NCBI GenBank assembly: GCA_964392385.1
Contig: CAYMPR010000009.1
Span: forward strand, 1 to 41,533
Length of the DNA: 41,533 bases
Origin: MWEH01 sp964392385
Lineage (GTDB): Bacteria > Bacillota > Clostridia > Christensenellales > DTU072
Direction of reading: 5' to 3'
Program-made: the position numbers and the translations under genes
In this document: positions 1 through 8,772 of the stretch, one piece after another
How positions within the stretch are numbered: position 1 is the stretch's first letter
Layout: each line of letters begins with the position of its first letter
Notes under the pieces: model-generated
Told to the model about the DNA's origin: nothing
The model's database searches: none
Seen by the model: the letters and a program-made list of their open reading frames with translations, nothing else

Positions 1-169
1 GTAGTGACCAAATCGATGCAGCAAGCATTATTCCACTCGCAAAACCTAAAAACAAGGTGTTAAGTTTTGGAGAAATATCTTTTTTAAAAAAGAACACAAA
101 TGCCGACCCAAGTGAGGTCATGAAAAATATAAAAGAAATTCCAAATATTATTATTGCTAAATTTGACAT
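1..169 (-). CDS. ZIP-family metal transporter, N-terminal 56 codons (partial)
   Basis: The reverse strand opens with ATG at 169-167 and stays open to the window edge, so the gene is cut off at its 5' end only and the rest lies outside. A good ribosome binding site (AAGGA at 174-178) sits about 5 bases upstream. The translated start is very hydrophobic and contains the stretch LGFASGIMLAASIWSLL, which closely resembles the second membrane segment of ZIP/ZupT divalent metal importers (typical GFAAGVMLAASFWSL). A first membrane helix (residues 3-24) and a short basic loop (FFKKD) precede it. ZIP proteins move Zn, Fe or Mn into the cytoplasm. Substrate cannot be judged because the metal-binding helices IV and V are not in the window. 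Confidence 0.8.
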   Translation of the reverse strand, partial: MSNLAIIIFGISFIFFMTSLGSAFVFFFKKDISPKLNTLFLGFASGIMLAASIWSL

Positions 170-307
170 ATTTTCCTTGATACTATTACAATCATTTTTT
201 TGTACCTATAATTAATCCATTATTTGGGCTCAATGTTATTTGCCTTAATTAATATAATAAGGGAAAGTGGGCTTAAATGTCTTTTGTTTTTATATAAAAA
301 ATTGTTT

Positions 308-1342
308 TTAAGTATTTATAACTTGATAAGCAATTTCAGGATTATCAGTAATTATTACATCTGCTCCAAAATTAACAAGATTTCTAACATCTTCAGCCTC
401 ATTTATCGTCCAATACTGAACGGAGATATCATGTAAATGAGCATAATCAATAAAGGCTTTTGTGCCTAAATTAATTGTTGCAAGTCCTTTGGGGATTTGA
501 AGCACATCAAACTTATATTCCTTCTTTATCCCATACAAAAAAGCATAATAAATATCAAGCACTTCAATTATACTAGCTGACCTTTTTAACATGGGATATT
601 TGTCATCAAAGTACCTTGTTACGTTGTCATGGAATGTGCCTACAATGGTTCTTCCAACGATTTCATACTCAACCATTTTTTCGTACAATATGTCAGTTGC
701 CCTCTCCCCTTCTTTACCTCCATCCTTGATTTCGATAATGTAATTTAAACTATCTCCTCTAACAGAAGTAAGATAAATAAGGATTTCATTGAGGGAGAGA
801 ATTTTCACGCTATCTGGGATATCGGAACCCCTTAGTGACCTGTATGGATACTCGCCGTCAAGAGTTTGAAAGTTTTCTCCAAAGTTCAGTTCCTTAAGCT
901 CAGCTAATGTTTTATCTTTTACTTTAATGTTTTTACCGCCAAAATACTCTCTTGCGTTTGAGGTTCTATCTACCGTATCATCATGTAATAAAACCAACTC
1001 TTCGTCTTTTGTAATATGCAGGTCAAATTCAACAATATCAACTTCATAGTCCTCGGGAGCCATGCATAACTCAAATGCTTTCATCGTCTCTTCTGGTGCT
1101 AAATCTCCGCCCGCTCTGTGGGCGGAAACCAGTGGAGTTTTTCCTATTCTAATATACTGATTTTCGCCATAATACTCTTCTACACTACCAACCCTTTGTA
1201 TTCCACCAGTTAATGGCATAATCACAAAATTTAAGAGCAATAAAAAGAGTATAATCGCCGCAGTCCAAATTCCATAAAATTTTATCTTTTTGCTTCTTGC
1301 TCTTTCTTTTGAGGAAGTATATGTCGTCTTGTTCTTTTTCAT
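308..1342 (-). CDS. Membrane-anchored glycerophosphodiester phosphodiesterase (GDPD family)
   Basis: 344 residues. A basic N-terminus is followed by one membrane helix (about 22-45), then an extracellular GDPD TIM-barrel domain from about residue 68 to the end. Family motifs are clear: AHRAGG with H75-R76 at the first strand, EFDLH with metal ligands E105 and D107, and LLHDDTVDRTS with the second catalytic histidine H120. The family hydrolyses glycerophosphodiesters to glycerol 3-phosphate and an alcohol. The single N-terminal anchor and external domain fit remodelling of lipids or glycerophosphate polymers such as lipoteichoic acid, but that role is inferred. The start has an AGGTG ribosome site 5 bases upstream. 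It is divergent from the GtrA gene and close to PlsC-like genes, a plausible lipid/envelope neighbourhood. Confidence 0.88.
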   Translation of the reverse strand: MKKNKTTYTSSKERARSKKIKFYGIWTAAIILFLLLLNFVIMPLTGGIQRVGSVEEYYGENQYIRIGKTPLVSAHRAGGDLAPEETMKAFELCMAPEDYEVDIVEFDLHITKDEELVLLHDDTVDRTSNAREYFGGKNIKVKDKTLAELKELNFGENFQTLDGEYPYRSLRGSDIPDSVKILSLNEILIYLTSVRGDSLNYIIEIKDGGKEGERATDILYEKMVEYEIVGRTIVGTFHDNVTRYFDDKYPMLKRSASIIEVLDIYYAFLYGIKKEYKFDVLQIPKGLATINLGTKAFIDYAHLHDISVQYWTINEAEDVRNLVNFGADVIITDNPEIAYQVINT

Positions 1343-1462
1343 TGTTCACCTACTTTTTCTATATTATCATAAATTTAGATTGTTTCGTAGTACATAAGCT
1401 TTAATATGCAGAGAATATAAGGCTTTACACAAAAACAACTTTTTAATAGTGGAATTAGTCTA

Positions 1463-1491
1463 TTGTTATATTTCATTAATTAAGTTAATAT
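1463..1491 (+). promoter_or_regulatory. Promoter of the GtrA gene, predicting a leaderless mRNA
   Basis: TTGTTA (1463-1468), a 17-base spacer and TAATAT (1486-1491). The ATG lies only 6 bases past the -10 box, where transcription would be expected to begin, and no Shine-Dalgarno sequence is present. Confidence 0.5.
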
Positions 1492-1497
1492 ACACTT

Positions 1498-1944
1498 ATG
1501 GAAAATGATGAGAATAAAATTGAAAAATCAGCAGTAAGAAAGGCAAAACTAAAACAGATATTAGGCTTTTTTTTACTGACTCTGCCAGCTGGAGGCATGC
1601 AGTTTCTTTGCATTTTTATTTTTCAAACCACACTTGGGTGGCAGTATTGGCAAGCTTTTTCTATAGGTTATGCGCTTGCAACTACTTGGAATTTTACTAT
1701 TAATAGAAAGAAAACCTTTGGAGAGTCTGTAGACTATAAAAAAGCAGTGCCAAGGATTATGTTGTTCTATTTTGTGTTTGTTGTTTTTGCTGTTGGCTTT
1801 ACATACTTATGGGGGAATTATATTCCTTGGAATCCATCATTTATTACGTTAAGTAGCTATATAGGGACTTTTATTGTCATGATAGCGAATTTTTCTTCGA
1901 CCTTCATCATTTGTGGCAAAATAACTCGCAAATACAAGAAATAA
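1498..1944 (+). CDS. GtrA-family membrane protein
   Basis: 148 residues with four predicted membrane helices (about 20-42, 48-66, 86-105, 118-140), the size and layout of GtrA/DPMS-type proteins. The motif GYALATTWNFTINRKKTF after helix 2 matches the family signature, in which an N-F-x-x-N-R-x-W-x-F-like stretch follows the second helix. GtrA proteins are linked to flipping or handling of polyprenyl-phosphate sugars for surface glycosylation. No partner glycosyltransferase is adjacent, so the substrate is open; galU 10 kb away could supply UDP-glucose. The start ATG lacks a ribosome binding site and sits where the promoter at 1463-1491 would start the transcript, so translation may be leaderless. 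No later ATG would keep helix 1. Confidence 0.85.
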   Translation: MENDENKIEKSAVRKAKLKQILGFFLLTLPAGGMQFLCIFIFQTTLGWQYWQAFSIGYALATTWNFTINRKKTFGESVDYKKAVPRIMLFYFVFVVFAVGFTYLWGNYIPWNPSFITLSSYIGTFIVMIANFSSTFIICGKITRKYKK

Positions 1945-2162
1945 ACCTTTATTATAACATTATTGTCTTTTTTACCTATTAGAAAAATCCCTCATCGTGC
2001 CACGTTAATGTTTTAGAATTATTGATTTTGTTTTATTATATAAGACTATATATCCTTTGCGTTAAAAATATCCTTATGCTAGACTTTTATAATATTATAT
2101 TGAATTATAGGGAATTTTTTTACTTTATCTGATTCTCTTTCTCGAGCTAAAAGGACTACAGA

Positions 2163-2933
2163 GTGGGAAAACATAACACTAAAAATTTAACTTTCACTCA
2201 TGCTAAAAATGGTTTTGCTGCAAAGTTTGTCACCTTCTTGATGACAAAACTAGTTATAGGTAAAACAAAGTTTATTTTTCATGATGGCATTCCCTCTGAA
2301 CCCTCAGTTTTTGTTGCAAATCATACTAGGGCAAAAGGCCCACTAACTATTCAATATTTATATCCTGGAGATGTTAGAACTTGGAGCAATGCAAAACTAA
2401 TTGAAAAGAAAAGCTGTTATGATCATTTTAAAACTAACATTATAAAAAATATTCGGGGCGAATGGTTTTTCAAGCTTTTATTGCCCCTTGGAATCCCACT
2501 AGTCAATTGGTACTATAAAAAGCAATTAAACTGCATACCAGTTTATCACGATATGAATATCTCAAAAACCTTTACCTCTTCCACCCAAACTCTAGTAAAT
2601 GGAGTAAATGTAGCCGTTTATCCCGAAATTAAAGAAACCGTAAACAACGAGGTATTAAGCAACTTTGCTGTTGGCTTTACCTATATGGGTTTCTATTACC
2701 ATAGAGAAACTGGAAAAAATTTAAACTTTTACCCTGTATATATTGCCCAAACGCTTAGAGAAATCCACTTTGGAAAACCAATTGCATATGACCCAACTAT
2801 TCCTATGAAAGATCAGGCTCTAATTATTAGTGATTATCTTGCCTCAAGCATTACAAACCTTGCTAGAAGTCTTCCTAAGCATAAAATAGTTACTGTTTAC
2901 GGAGATTATAAAGAACATACCGAGACAAAATAA
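2163..2933 (+). CDS. PlsC-like acyltransferase-fold protein, copy 1 (HX4D Asp missing)
   Basis: 256 residues from a GTG start preceded by AAAGGA (about 2149-2154). It resembles lysophosphatidic-acid-type acyltransferases in layout: block I is NHTRAKGP with H54, and a block-III-like VAVYPEI has P154-E155. The usual HX4D catalytic pair is not kept, because the residue five after H54 is G59. There is no convincing membrane helix apart from a moderately hydrophobic segment near 104-117 (KLLLPLGIPLVNW). It is closely related to the next gene along its whole length, so the pair arose by tandem duplication. A role in phospholipid or glycolipid acylation is inferred from the fold only. The altered motif could mean a different substrate or loss of activity. 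Confidence 0.6.
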   Translation: MGKHNTKNLTFTHAKNGFAAKFVTFLMTKLVIGKTKFIFHDGIPSEPSVFVANHTRAKGPLTIQYLYPGDVRTWSNAKLIEKKSCYDHFKTNIIKNIRGEWFFKLLLPLGIPLVNWYYKKQLNCIPVYHDMNISKTFTSSTQTLVNGVNVAVYPEIKETVNNEVLSNFAVGFTYMGFYYHRETGKNLNFYPVYIAQTLREIHFGKPIAYDPTIPMKDQALIISDYLASSITNLARSLPKHKIVTVYGDYKEHTETK

Positions 2934-3106
2934 TATTTATTGCTTCGCTTAATCATTAGATAGTTACTTTTTAAGGGAGATTATTACGAATATACTGAGA
3001 CAGAAATTATCATTTTTTATCATTTTATTACTTTCCTATAATTACTATCTGTATTGATTTTAATAAGGGGTTATGATACACTTTCTAATGGAAAAATAGT
3101 ATTTTT

Positions 3107-3886
3107 ATGCGAGGCAAAAATTTGAAAGAAACACTTGATAACCAAGGCACAGAAAAATTTACACACCAACGTAAGGGTTTCTCTTCCAAAATAGTTAATT
3201 TCATATTAAACAAAATGGTAGTTCCTAAAATGAGCTTTGTTTTTCACGATGAAATACCTAATGAAGCCGCTATCTTTGTTGGTAATCACACCAGATTTCG
3301 TGGACCTTTAGCTATTCAGTACAGATACCCTGGTAAGGTTAGAACATGGAGCGATGCGAAACTAATTGAAAGAAAGTCATGTTACGATCTGTTTAAAAAT
3401 AAAGTTATAAAAGATATAAAGGGCGAGAAAATCTTTAGAGTTTTACTCCCCGCTAGTATTCCTTTAATCTCTTGGTATTATAGAAAGAAGCTTAATTGCA
3501 TTCCAGTATATCGCGATATGAATGTTGCAAAAACCTTTAGAGTTAGTTCCACTACTCTTATGAACGATGTGAATGTTGCAGTATATCCCGAAATAATTGA
3601 AAATAGGCTTAATGAAGTTGTTTGTAAGTTTGCAACTGGTTTTGTATATATTGCCTATAATTTCTATAAAATGACAGGAAAGCGCATTAAGTTTTATCCT
3701 CTATATATTGCAGAAACCATAAGAGAAACCCATTTCGGAAAGCCTATTCAATATAATCCTGACCTTCCAATTAAAGAGCAAGCAGATGTTATTGCAAGAT
3801 ATCTAGAGGAACAAATCACAAACCTTGCAAGAAGTTTACCTCAACACAAAATGGTGCCTATATTTGGAGATTATGTTGCAAAATAA
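3107..3886 (+). CDS. PlsC-like acyltransferase-fold protein, copy 2 (HX4D Asp missing)
   Basis: 259 residues and a paralogue of the preceding gene; long blocks such as KLIE-KSCYD, LNCIPVY, VNVAVYPEI and TNLARSLP are shared. Block I is NHTRFRGP with H61, and again glycine (G66) instead of aspartate five residues later. Block III has P161-E162. Preserving the same substitution in both copies suggests it is a family trait, not decay. The ATG at 3107 has no clear ribosome site. A TTG at 3119, four codons in, lies just after GAGG and is a possible alternative start, and the first residues are not conserved with copy 1. A strong terminator follows at 3917, so this gene likely ends its transcript. 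The acyltransferase function is inferred and unproven. Confidence 0.6.
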   Translation: MRGKNLKETLDNQGTEKFTHQRKGFSSKIVNFILNKMVVPKMSFVFHDEIPNEAAIFVGNHTRFRGPLAIQYRYPGKVRTWSDAKLIERKSCYDLFKNKVIKDIKGEKIFRVLLPASIPLISWYYRKKLNCIPVYRDMNVAKTFRVSSTTLMNDVNVAVYPEIIENRLNEVVCKFATGFVYIAYNFYKMTGKRIKFYPLYIAETIRETHFGKPIQYNPDLPIKEQADVIARYLEEQITNLARSLPQHKMVPIFGDYVAK

Positions 3887-3916
3887 TCATTTCATATACT
3901 TCCACTAATCCATAAG

Positions 3917-3937
3917 CCCACTAAATAGTGGGTTTTT
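3917..3937 (+). terminator. Intrinsic terminator after the PlsC-like pair
   Basis: CCCACT / AGTGGG stem with an AAAT loop, directly followed by TTTTT. It lies 31 bases after the stop codon of copy 2. Confidence 0.85.
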
Positions 3938-4018
3938 CTACGTATATTCACTTTTTGCAAATATGAATTGTTTAGTAAATGATTATAAAATAAACTCATA
4001 ATTATACAGTTTACAAAA

Positions 4019-4045
4019 TTAACTTTTCTTGTGATAAACTATAAT
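4019..4045 (+). promoter_or_regulatory. Possible promoter of the metallophosphatase gene
   Basis: A perfect -10 TATAAT (4040-4045) lies 20 bases before the gene's start. The best -35 (TTAACT, 4019-4024) has a short 15-base spacer, so only the -10 is convincing. Confidence 0.4.
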
Positions 4046-4065
4046 TCATAAGTATCGGAGGAAAT

Positions 4066-5277
4066 ATGCGCAAATTTAAAAATCTCATAGTGGTTTTTAG
4101 CTTAGTACTTTTTGTTGGTTGTTCAGTTTTTTTAATTTCATGCAAGGAAAATGTGGAGGTACAACTTCCATTAGATTTAGTTTATCAAGAACAAACTTCT
4201 TCGTCTTTCGCTTCTTTTAAAAAAGTGTATCCCGATGGCACAATTGCTGATACGGATTTTAAGGTTATTACTTTTACTGATCTCCATTTAGGCAGCAATT
4301 CCTCGGCTGAAACTATAATTACCCTTACTATACTAGAAAAGCATATCTTAAGAGAAAAACCAGACCTTGTCGTAATTACAGGGGATATTTGCTTAGGTGG
4401 GGGTGCTGCGGAAGCACAAATAGCTTTAAATGAAGTTTTTGAACGAAATAGTCAATATTATGCAGTAGTTATAGGTAATCATGATGGTGAGGGAAGTGGA
4501 TTAACCAGAGAAGAAAATATAATAAATTATGAGGCCTTTCCGTTTTGCGTGACAACTATTGGCCCAGATACTATTTATGGCTATGGCAATTACATGATTA
4601 ATATTTTAGGCCCTAATAATACCATTAAAAACACCCTCGTGTTCCTAGATAGTGGAGATTATACGACTTCAGAAAAGTGCTTGCAATATGGTTTTGATTT
4701 CAAAGAAGGTTATGATTTCATTAAGCCAGATCAAATAGAATGGTATGAAAATAGTCTAAATTCAATCAAGGCCCAAAATAATGGGGTAATGCCAATATCT
4801 GCCCTATTTATTCATATTCCCCTATTCGAATATGGCATTGCATACAATCAAGCATACGATAAAAATAATACGTCTGATACATCTTTGTTATATGGGATAC
4901 GTCTTGAGCCAGAATGTTCTTCAAAAATTAACTCTGGAATGTTTGCTTCTATACTTAGTCTTAACAGCACAAAATTAGTTATTTGTGGCCACGATCATGT
5001 TAATGACTATAGTGTATTGTATCAAGGAGTTAAATTTACATACTCTCAAAGTATGTCTTATGGGTCATATTTTGTTAGATCGACAGGCAATTTATTAAGT
5101 TATTTCGCGATGCTTGAAGAACCAACTGCTGAATTTACTGATGGGGCAACTATATTAGATTTTTCAAATACCGACGTTGTCGCAACTCAAATATTAAACC
5201 AAAACTTCCCAGAGGTTTTTGATGGTCTTGATGAGCTTATTCCCCAAACCTCTATTAACCCTGTAACACTACCTTAA
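4066..5277 (+). CDS. Calcineurin-like metallophosphoesterase lipoprotein
   Basis: 403 residues with a strong CGGAGG ribosome site. The N-terminus is a lipoprotein signal: basic residues, a hydrophobic core, and lipobox LISC with C26 (a second candidate is C19 in FVGC). The metallophosphatase motifs occur in the expected order: TDLHLG (D72, H74), VITGDI (D107), GNHDG (N138, H139), FIHIP (H250) and CGHDHVND (H309, H311). These residues form the di-metal site of the family, so the enzyme should be active. It would sit on the outer face of the membrane, hydrolysing phosphomonoesters or diesters. The substrate is unknown; resemblance to Dcr2/PhoD-like secreted phosphatases is only general. It stands alone between a terminator and a convergent gene. 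Confidence 0.87.
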   Translation: MRKFKNLIVVFSLVLFVGCSVFLISCKENVEVQLPLDLVYQEQTSSSFASFKKVYPDGTIADTDFKVITFTDLHLGSNSSAETIITLTILEKHILREKPDLVVITGDICLGGGAAEAQIALNEVFERNSQYYAVVIGNHDGEGSGLTREENIINYEAFPFCVTTIGPDTIYGYGNYMINILGPNNTIKNTLVFLDSGDYTTSEKCLQYGFDFKEGYDFIKPDQIEWYENSLNSIKAQNNGVMPISALFIHIPLFEYGIAYNQAYDKNNTSDTSLLYGIRLEPECSSKINSGMFASILSLNSTKLVICGHDHVNDYSVLYQGVKFTYSQSMSYGSYFVRSTGNLLSYFAMLEEPTAEFTDGATILDFSNTDVVATQILNQNFPEVFDGLDELIPQTSINPVTLP

Positions 5278-5351
5278 TAGTCAATAATGGCTTTTTACAA
5301 ATATACGTATTTTCGGTCTTGTCTTTTCTAAACAGGAAGAAGCACAAAAAT

Positions 5352-5387
5352 ATATACTAGTAAAGTTTTTCCCTTATACTAGTATAT
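5352..5387. repeat. 11-bp inverted repeat between convergent genes, possible weak bidirectional terminator
   Basis: ATATACTAGTA (5352-5362) and TACTAGTATAT (5377-5387) are perfect inverted copies around a 14-base loop containing TTTTT. The position between two convergent stop codons suggests termination, but the stem is AT-rich and lacks a proper T-tract. Confidence 0.4.
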
Positions 5388-5428
5388 TATTGACTATCTA
5401 AATTATTCTTGTAACTGAAATTCGTTGC

Positions 5429-8400
5429 TTATACGTAGCAAGTACGGTTGATAATTATTTTTTTCAAATCATCCGACAATTCGTTGAAATATGAGCAATA
5501 TCCCGCTACTCTAACCATTAAATATTTATATTTTTCGGGGTTATTATAGGCATCAATCAAAATATCTCTACTAATTACATTGGGTTGGAATTGCATTCCA
5601 CCTGTGGTTAAAAAGACTTTGAAAATGCTCGCTAGATTTTCTATACCCTCTTGACCTGGGAAAAGTGCGGAATCTATATGGAATGTTACAGTTGTGCCAT
5701 TAGGGGCTAGATCTTTGTAGTTTATTGCAGATACTGCGTTTAAAGAGGACATTAAATTACTTTCTTCCATACCATAATGGGGTGTAACACTATTAGCTAG
5801 AGGAACACCCTTGAGTCTTCCTGATGGCAATGCCTGCGTTTTTAGTCCATACCTATCGTTAACATTTAAAGCATAATACCCAGCGACATATTTACCTCCT
5901 CTATCGGGAGTAGGCACATTTGCTAAAGTATCATTCCAAATTCCAAGAACTAGATCAACCCATTTAACAGGTGTTTTGGATGAATCATCTCCAAATTTAG
6001 GAATTGCGTTAATATCTGCAAGTATTTTTTGATTTTTCTCTCCTTGATAATTTGATTCTATCGCATCAATTATATCTTGCATAGTGTATTTCTTCTCAGT
6101 AAAAACCAACTGATTAATGGCACATAGTGAATCTGCTGCATCAGTTATACCAACTCCTTGAATTCCACTACTAATAAAATCTGTGCCGCCTTGATAGGCA
6201 CACTTTCCTCTTCTCAAGCAACCATCATATAAAGAGGAGGCAAGGGGAGTTGTAAAATGCTCTCCTAAGATTTTTATAATTCTTTGCTGGTCTGCAAGTA
6301 CAGAATTTGTAACAGCTTGCAACCTAGCTTTATATCTTGCTATTAGTTCTTCCATTGAGGAAGGTGGATTATAGATGTACAAACCTTTTTTTATCTTGCG
6401 TTTTTCGATAGATTTATTCCTTGCATTAACCATCGCTCTGCAATAAGGACACTTTTTGTATTTCCCGAAAAAGTATTCAAAAAACCTGTCTATGACTAGT
6501 TTTAAATATTCCTTGTTGGAGTATTTCCATAAGTCATGCTCGTGACCTTTTATAGCTTGTAAAAGAGGTAGCGTAACATTGACATTTGCACTATCTGTAT
6601 TGCCAAAATGGTCATCGCTCGCTATCGGCTCAACGCACCCTACTATTGCATAATTTCTAGCATTCTCCATAGTGGTCCCATGCTTTCTTACTATTGCATC
6701 AAAATACTCTTCATCGCTGAATAGTTCAGGCATCGGGCAACCATTAATGTATATCTCAGCCAATCTATCTAAATATTTTTTAGGGCTGTTTTTATTTATC
6801 CTAGCACACATATTAATCGCCAAGGGTTGTAATTCACAAACATCAATTAACATGTATGTTAAGTCGTTTGTTGCATCATTCCCTTCTTTATCAGTTCCAC
6901 CAAATGTGAGGGCCTGGTCGACAGACAATGTCTCAAATAATTTGGCAATATTTAAGAAACTATCGCCATCATTAACCAAAATAACCTCGTCTATCTTTAA
7001 AACAAAAAGTGCAAGAAGTTCTTTTGCTTCATCATAGGTTATTCTTCCTGCCTCAAGGTCAGCTTTGTAATATGGGTATAATAGTTGGTCAAATCGCCCA
7101 AAACTTACCGCATTTTCATATGCCTCATTACATATAGCTATTTGTATAAAAAGAATAGATTGTAGTGCTTCATGAAATGTAGTTGCAGGATATCTTGGAA
7201 CTTTTTTGCATATTGCTGCCATTTTTTCAAGTTCTTTTTTCCTATCTAAATCATTCTCATGATTAGCCATTTCAGTTAAATGAGCGCTGTACCTATCAGC
7301 CCAATTAGCTAAGCCTTCTAGAGCAATTACAGCTCCCTCATAAAAGCTTTGATCGTTTTCAGGATGTGCCTTTGCCTCTTCTTTGACTTTTTCAATTAAC
7401 CCTGTTGTGCCTTTTTCTAGTATTCGGTCATAATTTGGGATAAAATGAGCAATTGCTGCCATATTATTATTAAAACCCGCAATCATTTCCGCACTGCGTC
7501 CTAGCATTGCCATAAGTTTAGGGAATTTATCATTTACCTTTCCAAGCACACTTTTCTTAACCCAATATGGGGCCATACGTGTGTAGAAATACCATCTGTC
7601 TTTAGTGGAAATTTTAAATGAAACTGGGGTTTGCCTATTAATTTTATATAAAAATGAAACATCCAGCACCCCGTATTGCTCAATCCATACCTGTCCACCA
7701 CATCTTTTAGATGTAAAGTTTCCAACTAAAAGTTCCTTGTCATATACTTGGATGGACTTGTTTTCTAGTACATATTTTAACCTTTTAGCTCTATGTAAAT
7801 GGACTGGCTCTTTGAATCCGTTTTTCCTATAGAATTTTGTTTTTAATTTGTCAGCCTCAATGCAAAGAGATCTGCCAGCTGCTCGTATATCTTGCTGTAC
7901 CTTATTTACTCTATCCGAAAACTCAGCGGTTCTTTTTATATCATTTTCTTTGACATTGTAGGCTTTTATGCCGTATTTATGAAAATACGCTAAACCCTGC
8001 TTTAGCGAGATAAGGCTTTGTTCTGGTGTGATGTTTAACATGGGTATTTCAAGATTAAGCCTTTTGGCTTTTTCTTCATACATATTATGGTACTTCAAAA
8101 TTTCTATAGTGTCATAGCCCAAGGATTTCAATAAGTTAGACATCGCCAAAACGTTTTCTTCTTTATCATTTAATCCTGGTATCATTACCATCCTAAATCT
8201 AATATTAGCGCCAGTTTTAGTGATTTTCTTTAGATTCTCTAGTATTTTAGTATCTTCAATTCCAGTTAATTCTTTATGTTTTTCACTATTCCCAGCAACC
8301 TTGATATCAATGAGAAATAAGTCGACATAAGGTAAAACTTTTTCTATAGTTTCGTAAGGTACGCACAAAGTAGTTTCAACCGCAGTGCTAACGCCTTCTT

Positions 8401-8698
8401 TTTTTAGAGCGGATAATAAATTAACTAAATTTTCTGCATCTTGCAAAAGAGGTTCGCCACCACTAATTGTTACGCCACCACCTGATGCGAGATAATACTG
8501 CTTATCTCTTAAAATCTCTTCTAAAACTTCTTCAAGTGTATTTTTTTCATAAAGCGGGGTGTCCTTGCTAAGCATTTCAGGATTTTGACACCATTTGCAT
8601 CTCAACGGACATCCTCTAAAAAACACAGTTGTTCTGAGCCCACTTCCATCCTGGACTGATGTTCTTTGAATTTTTATAACATTCATGGTTTTACTCAT
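5429..8698 (-). CDS. Fused glycyl-radical-enzyme activase and glycyl radical enzyme
   Basis: A single 1089-residue open frame encodes two proteins that are normally separate. Residues 5-250 are a radical-SAM activase: CPLRCKWC (C30, C34, C37) binds the 4Fe-4S cluster, WCQNPE is the activase signature, and SGGEP (79-83) is the SAM-binding motif. The ferredoxin-like insert of most non-PFL activases is absent. Residues about 260-1089 are a full glycyl radical enzyme: VGCVEP with thiyl C688 and E690, D702 at the spacing seen in glycerol dehydratases, and RVAGYCSYF with radical G1066 near the C-terminus. The GCVEP site points to a diol-dehydratase/eliminase type rather than pyruvate formate-lyase, but the substrate is unknown. 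An extra CPYC pair (C750, C753) is unusual. I chose the ATG at 8698, preceded by GGGGGAAACA; an in-frame ATG at 8725 lies almost on the predicted transcript start. Confidence 0.9.
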   Translation of the reverse strand: MSKTMNVIKIQRTSVQDGSGLRTTVFFRGCPLRCKWCQNPEMLSKDTPLYEKNTLEEVLEEILRDKQYYLASGGGVTISGGEPLLQDAENLVNLLSALKKEGVSTAVETTLCVPYETIEKVLPYVDLFLIDIKVAGNSEKHKELTGIEDTKILENLKKITKTGANIRFRMVMIPGLNDKEENVLAMSNLLKSLGYDTIEILKYHNMYEEKAKRLNLEIPMLNITPEQSLISLKQGLAYFHKYGIKAYNVKENDIKRTAEFSDRVNKVQQDIRAAGRSLCIEADKLKTKFYRKNGFKEPVHLHRAKRLKYVLENKSIQVYDKELLVGNFTSKRCGGQVWIEQYGVLDVSFLYKINRQTPVSFKISTKDRWYFYTRMAPYWVKKSVLGKVNDKFPKLMAMLGRSAEMIAGFNNNMAAIAHFIPNYDRILEKGTTGLIEKVKEEAKAHPENDQSFYEGAVIALEGLANWADRYSAHLTEMANHENDLDRKKELEKMAAICKKVPRYPATTFHEALQSILFIQIAICNEAYENAVSFGRFDQLLYPYYKADLEAGRITYDEAKELLALFVLKIDEVILVNDGDSFLNIAKLFETLSVDQALTFGGTDKEGNDATNDLTYMLIDVCELQPLAINMCARINKNSPKKYLDRLAEIYINGCPMPELFSDEEYFDAIVRKHGTTMENARNYAIVGCVEPIASDDHFGNTDSANVNVTLPLLQAIKGHEHDLWKYSNKEYLKLVIDRFFEYFFGKYKKCPYCRAMVNARNKSIEKRKIKKGLYIYNPPSSMEELIARYKARLQAVTNSVLADQQRIIKILGEHFTTPLASSLYDGCLRRGKCAYQGGTDFISSGIQGVGITDAADSLCAINQLVFTEKKYTMQDIIDAIESNYQGEKNQKILADINAIPKFGDDSSKTPVKWVDLVLGIWNDTLANVPTPDRGGKYVAGYYALNVNDRYGLKTQALPSGRLKGVPLANSVTPHYGMEESNLMSSLNAVSAINYKDLAPNGTTVTFHIDSALFPGQEGIENLASIFKVFLTTGGMQFQPNVISRDILIDAYNNPEKYKYLMVRVAGYCSYFNELSDDLKKIIINRTCYV

Positions 8699-8742
8699 TG
8701 TTTCCCCCAAGGCCACTATGCCCATAATACAAATATAACCTA

Positions 8743-8772
8743 ATTATATAAATATATGTATATGTAGGTCAA
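8743..8772 (-). promoter_or_regulatory. Promoter of the activase-GRE fusion gene
   Basis: TTGACC (8767-8772), an 18-base spacer, and TATAAT (8743-8748) on the reverse strand. Transcription would begin near 8736, which supports the translation start at 8698 and shows the fusion gene can be transcribed apart from the glycosidase gene upstream. Confidence 0.65.

Noticed and set aside
6672..7832. ORFs on both strands inside the activase-GRE gene
   Set aside because: The fused frame is supported by motifs along its whole length; the others have none.
5429..8725. Fusion as two genes joined by a sequencing error
   Set aside because: The frame is open without a break, and the linker has neither a leftover stop, a ribosome site nor a start codon at the start of the GRE domain. 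It is still worth checking in reads.
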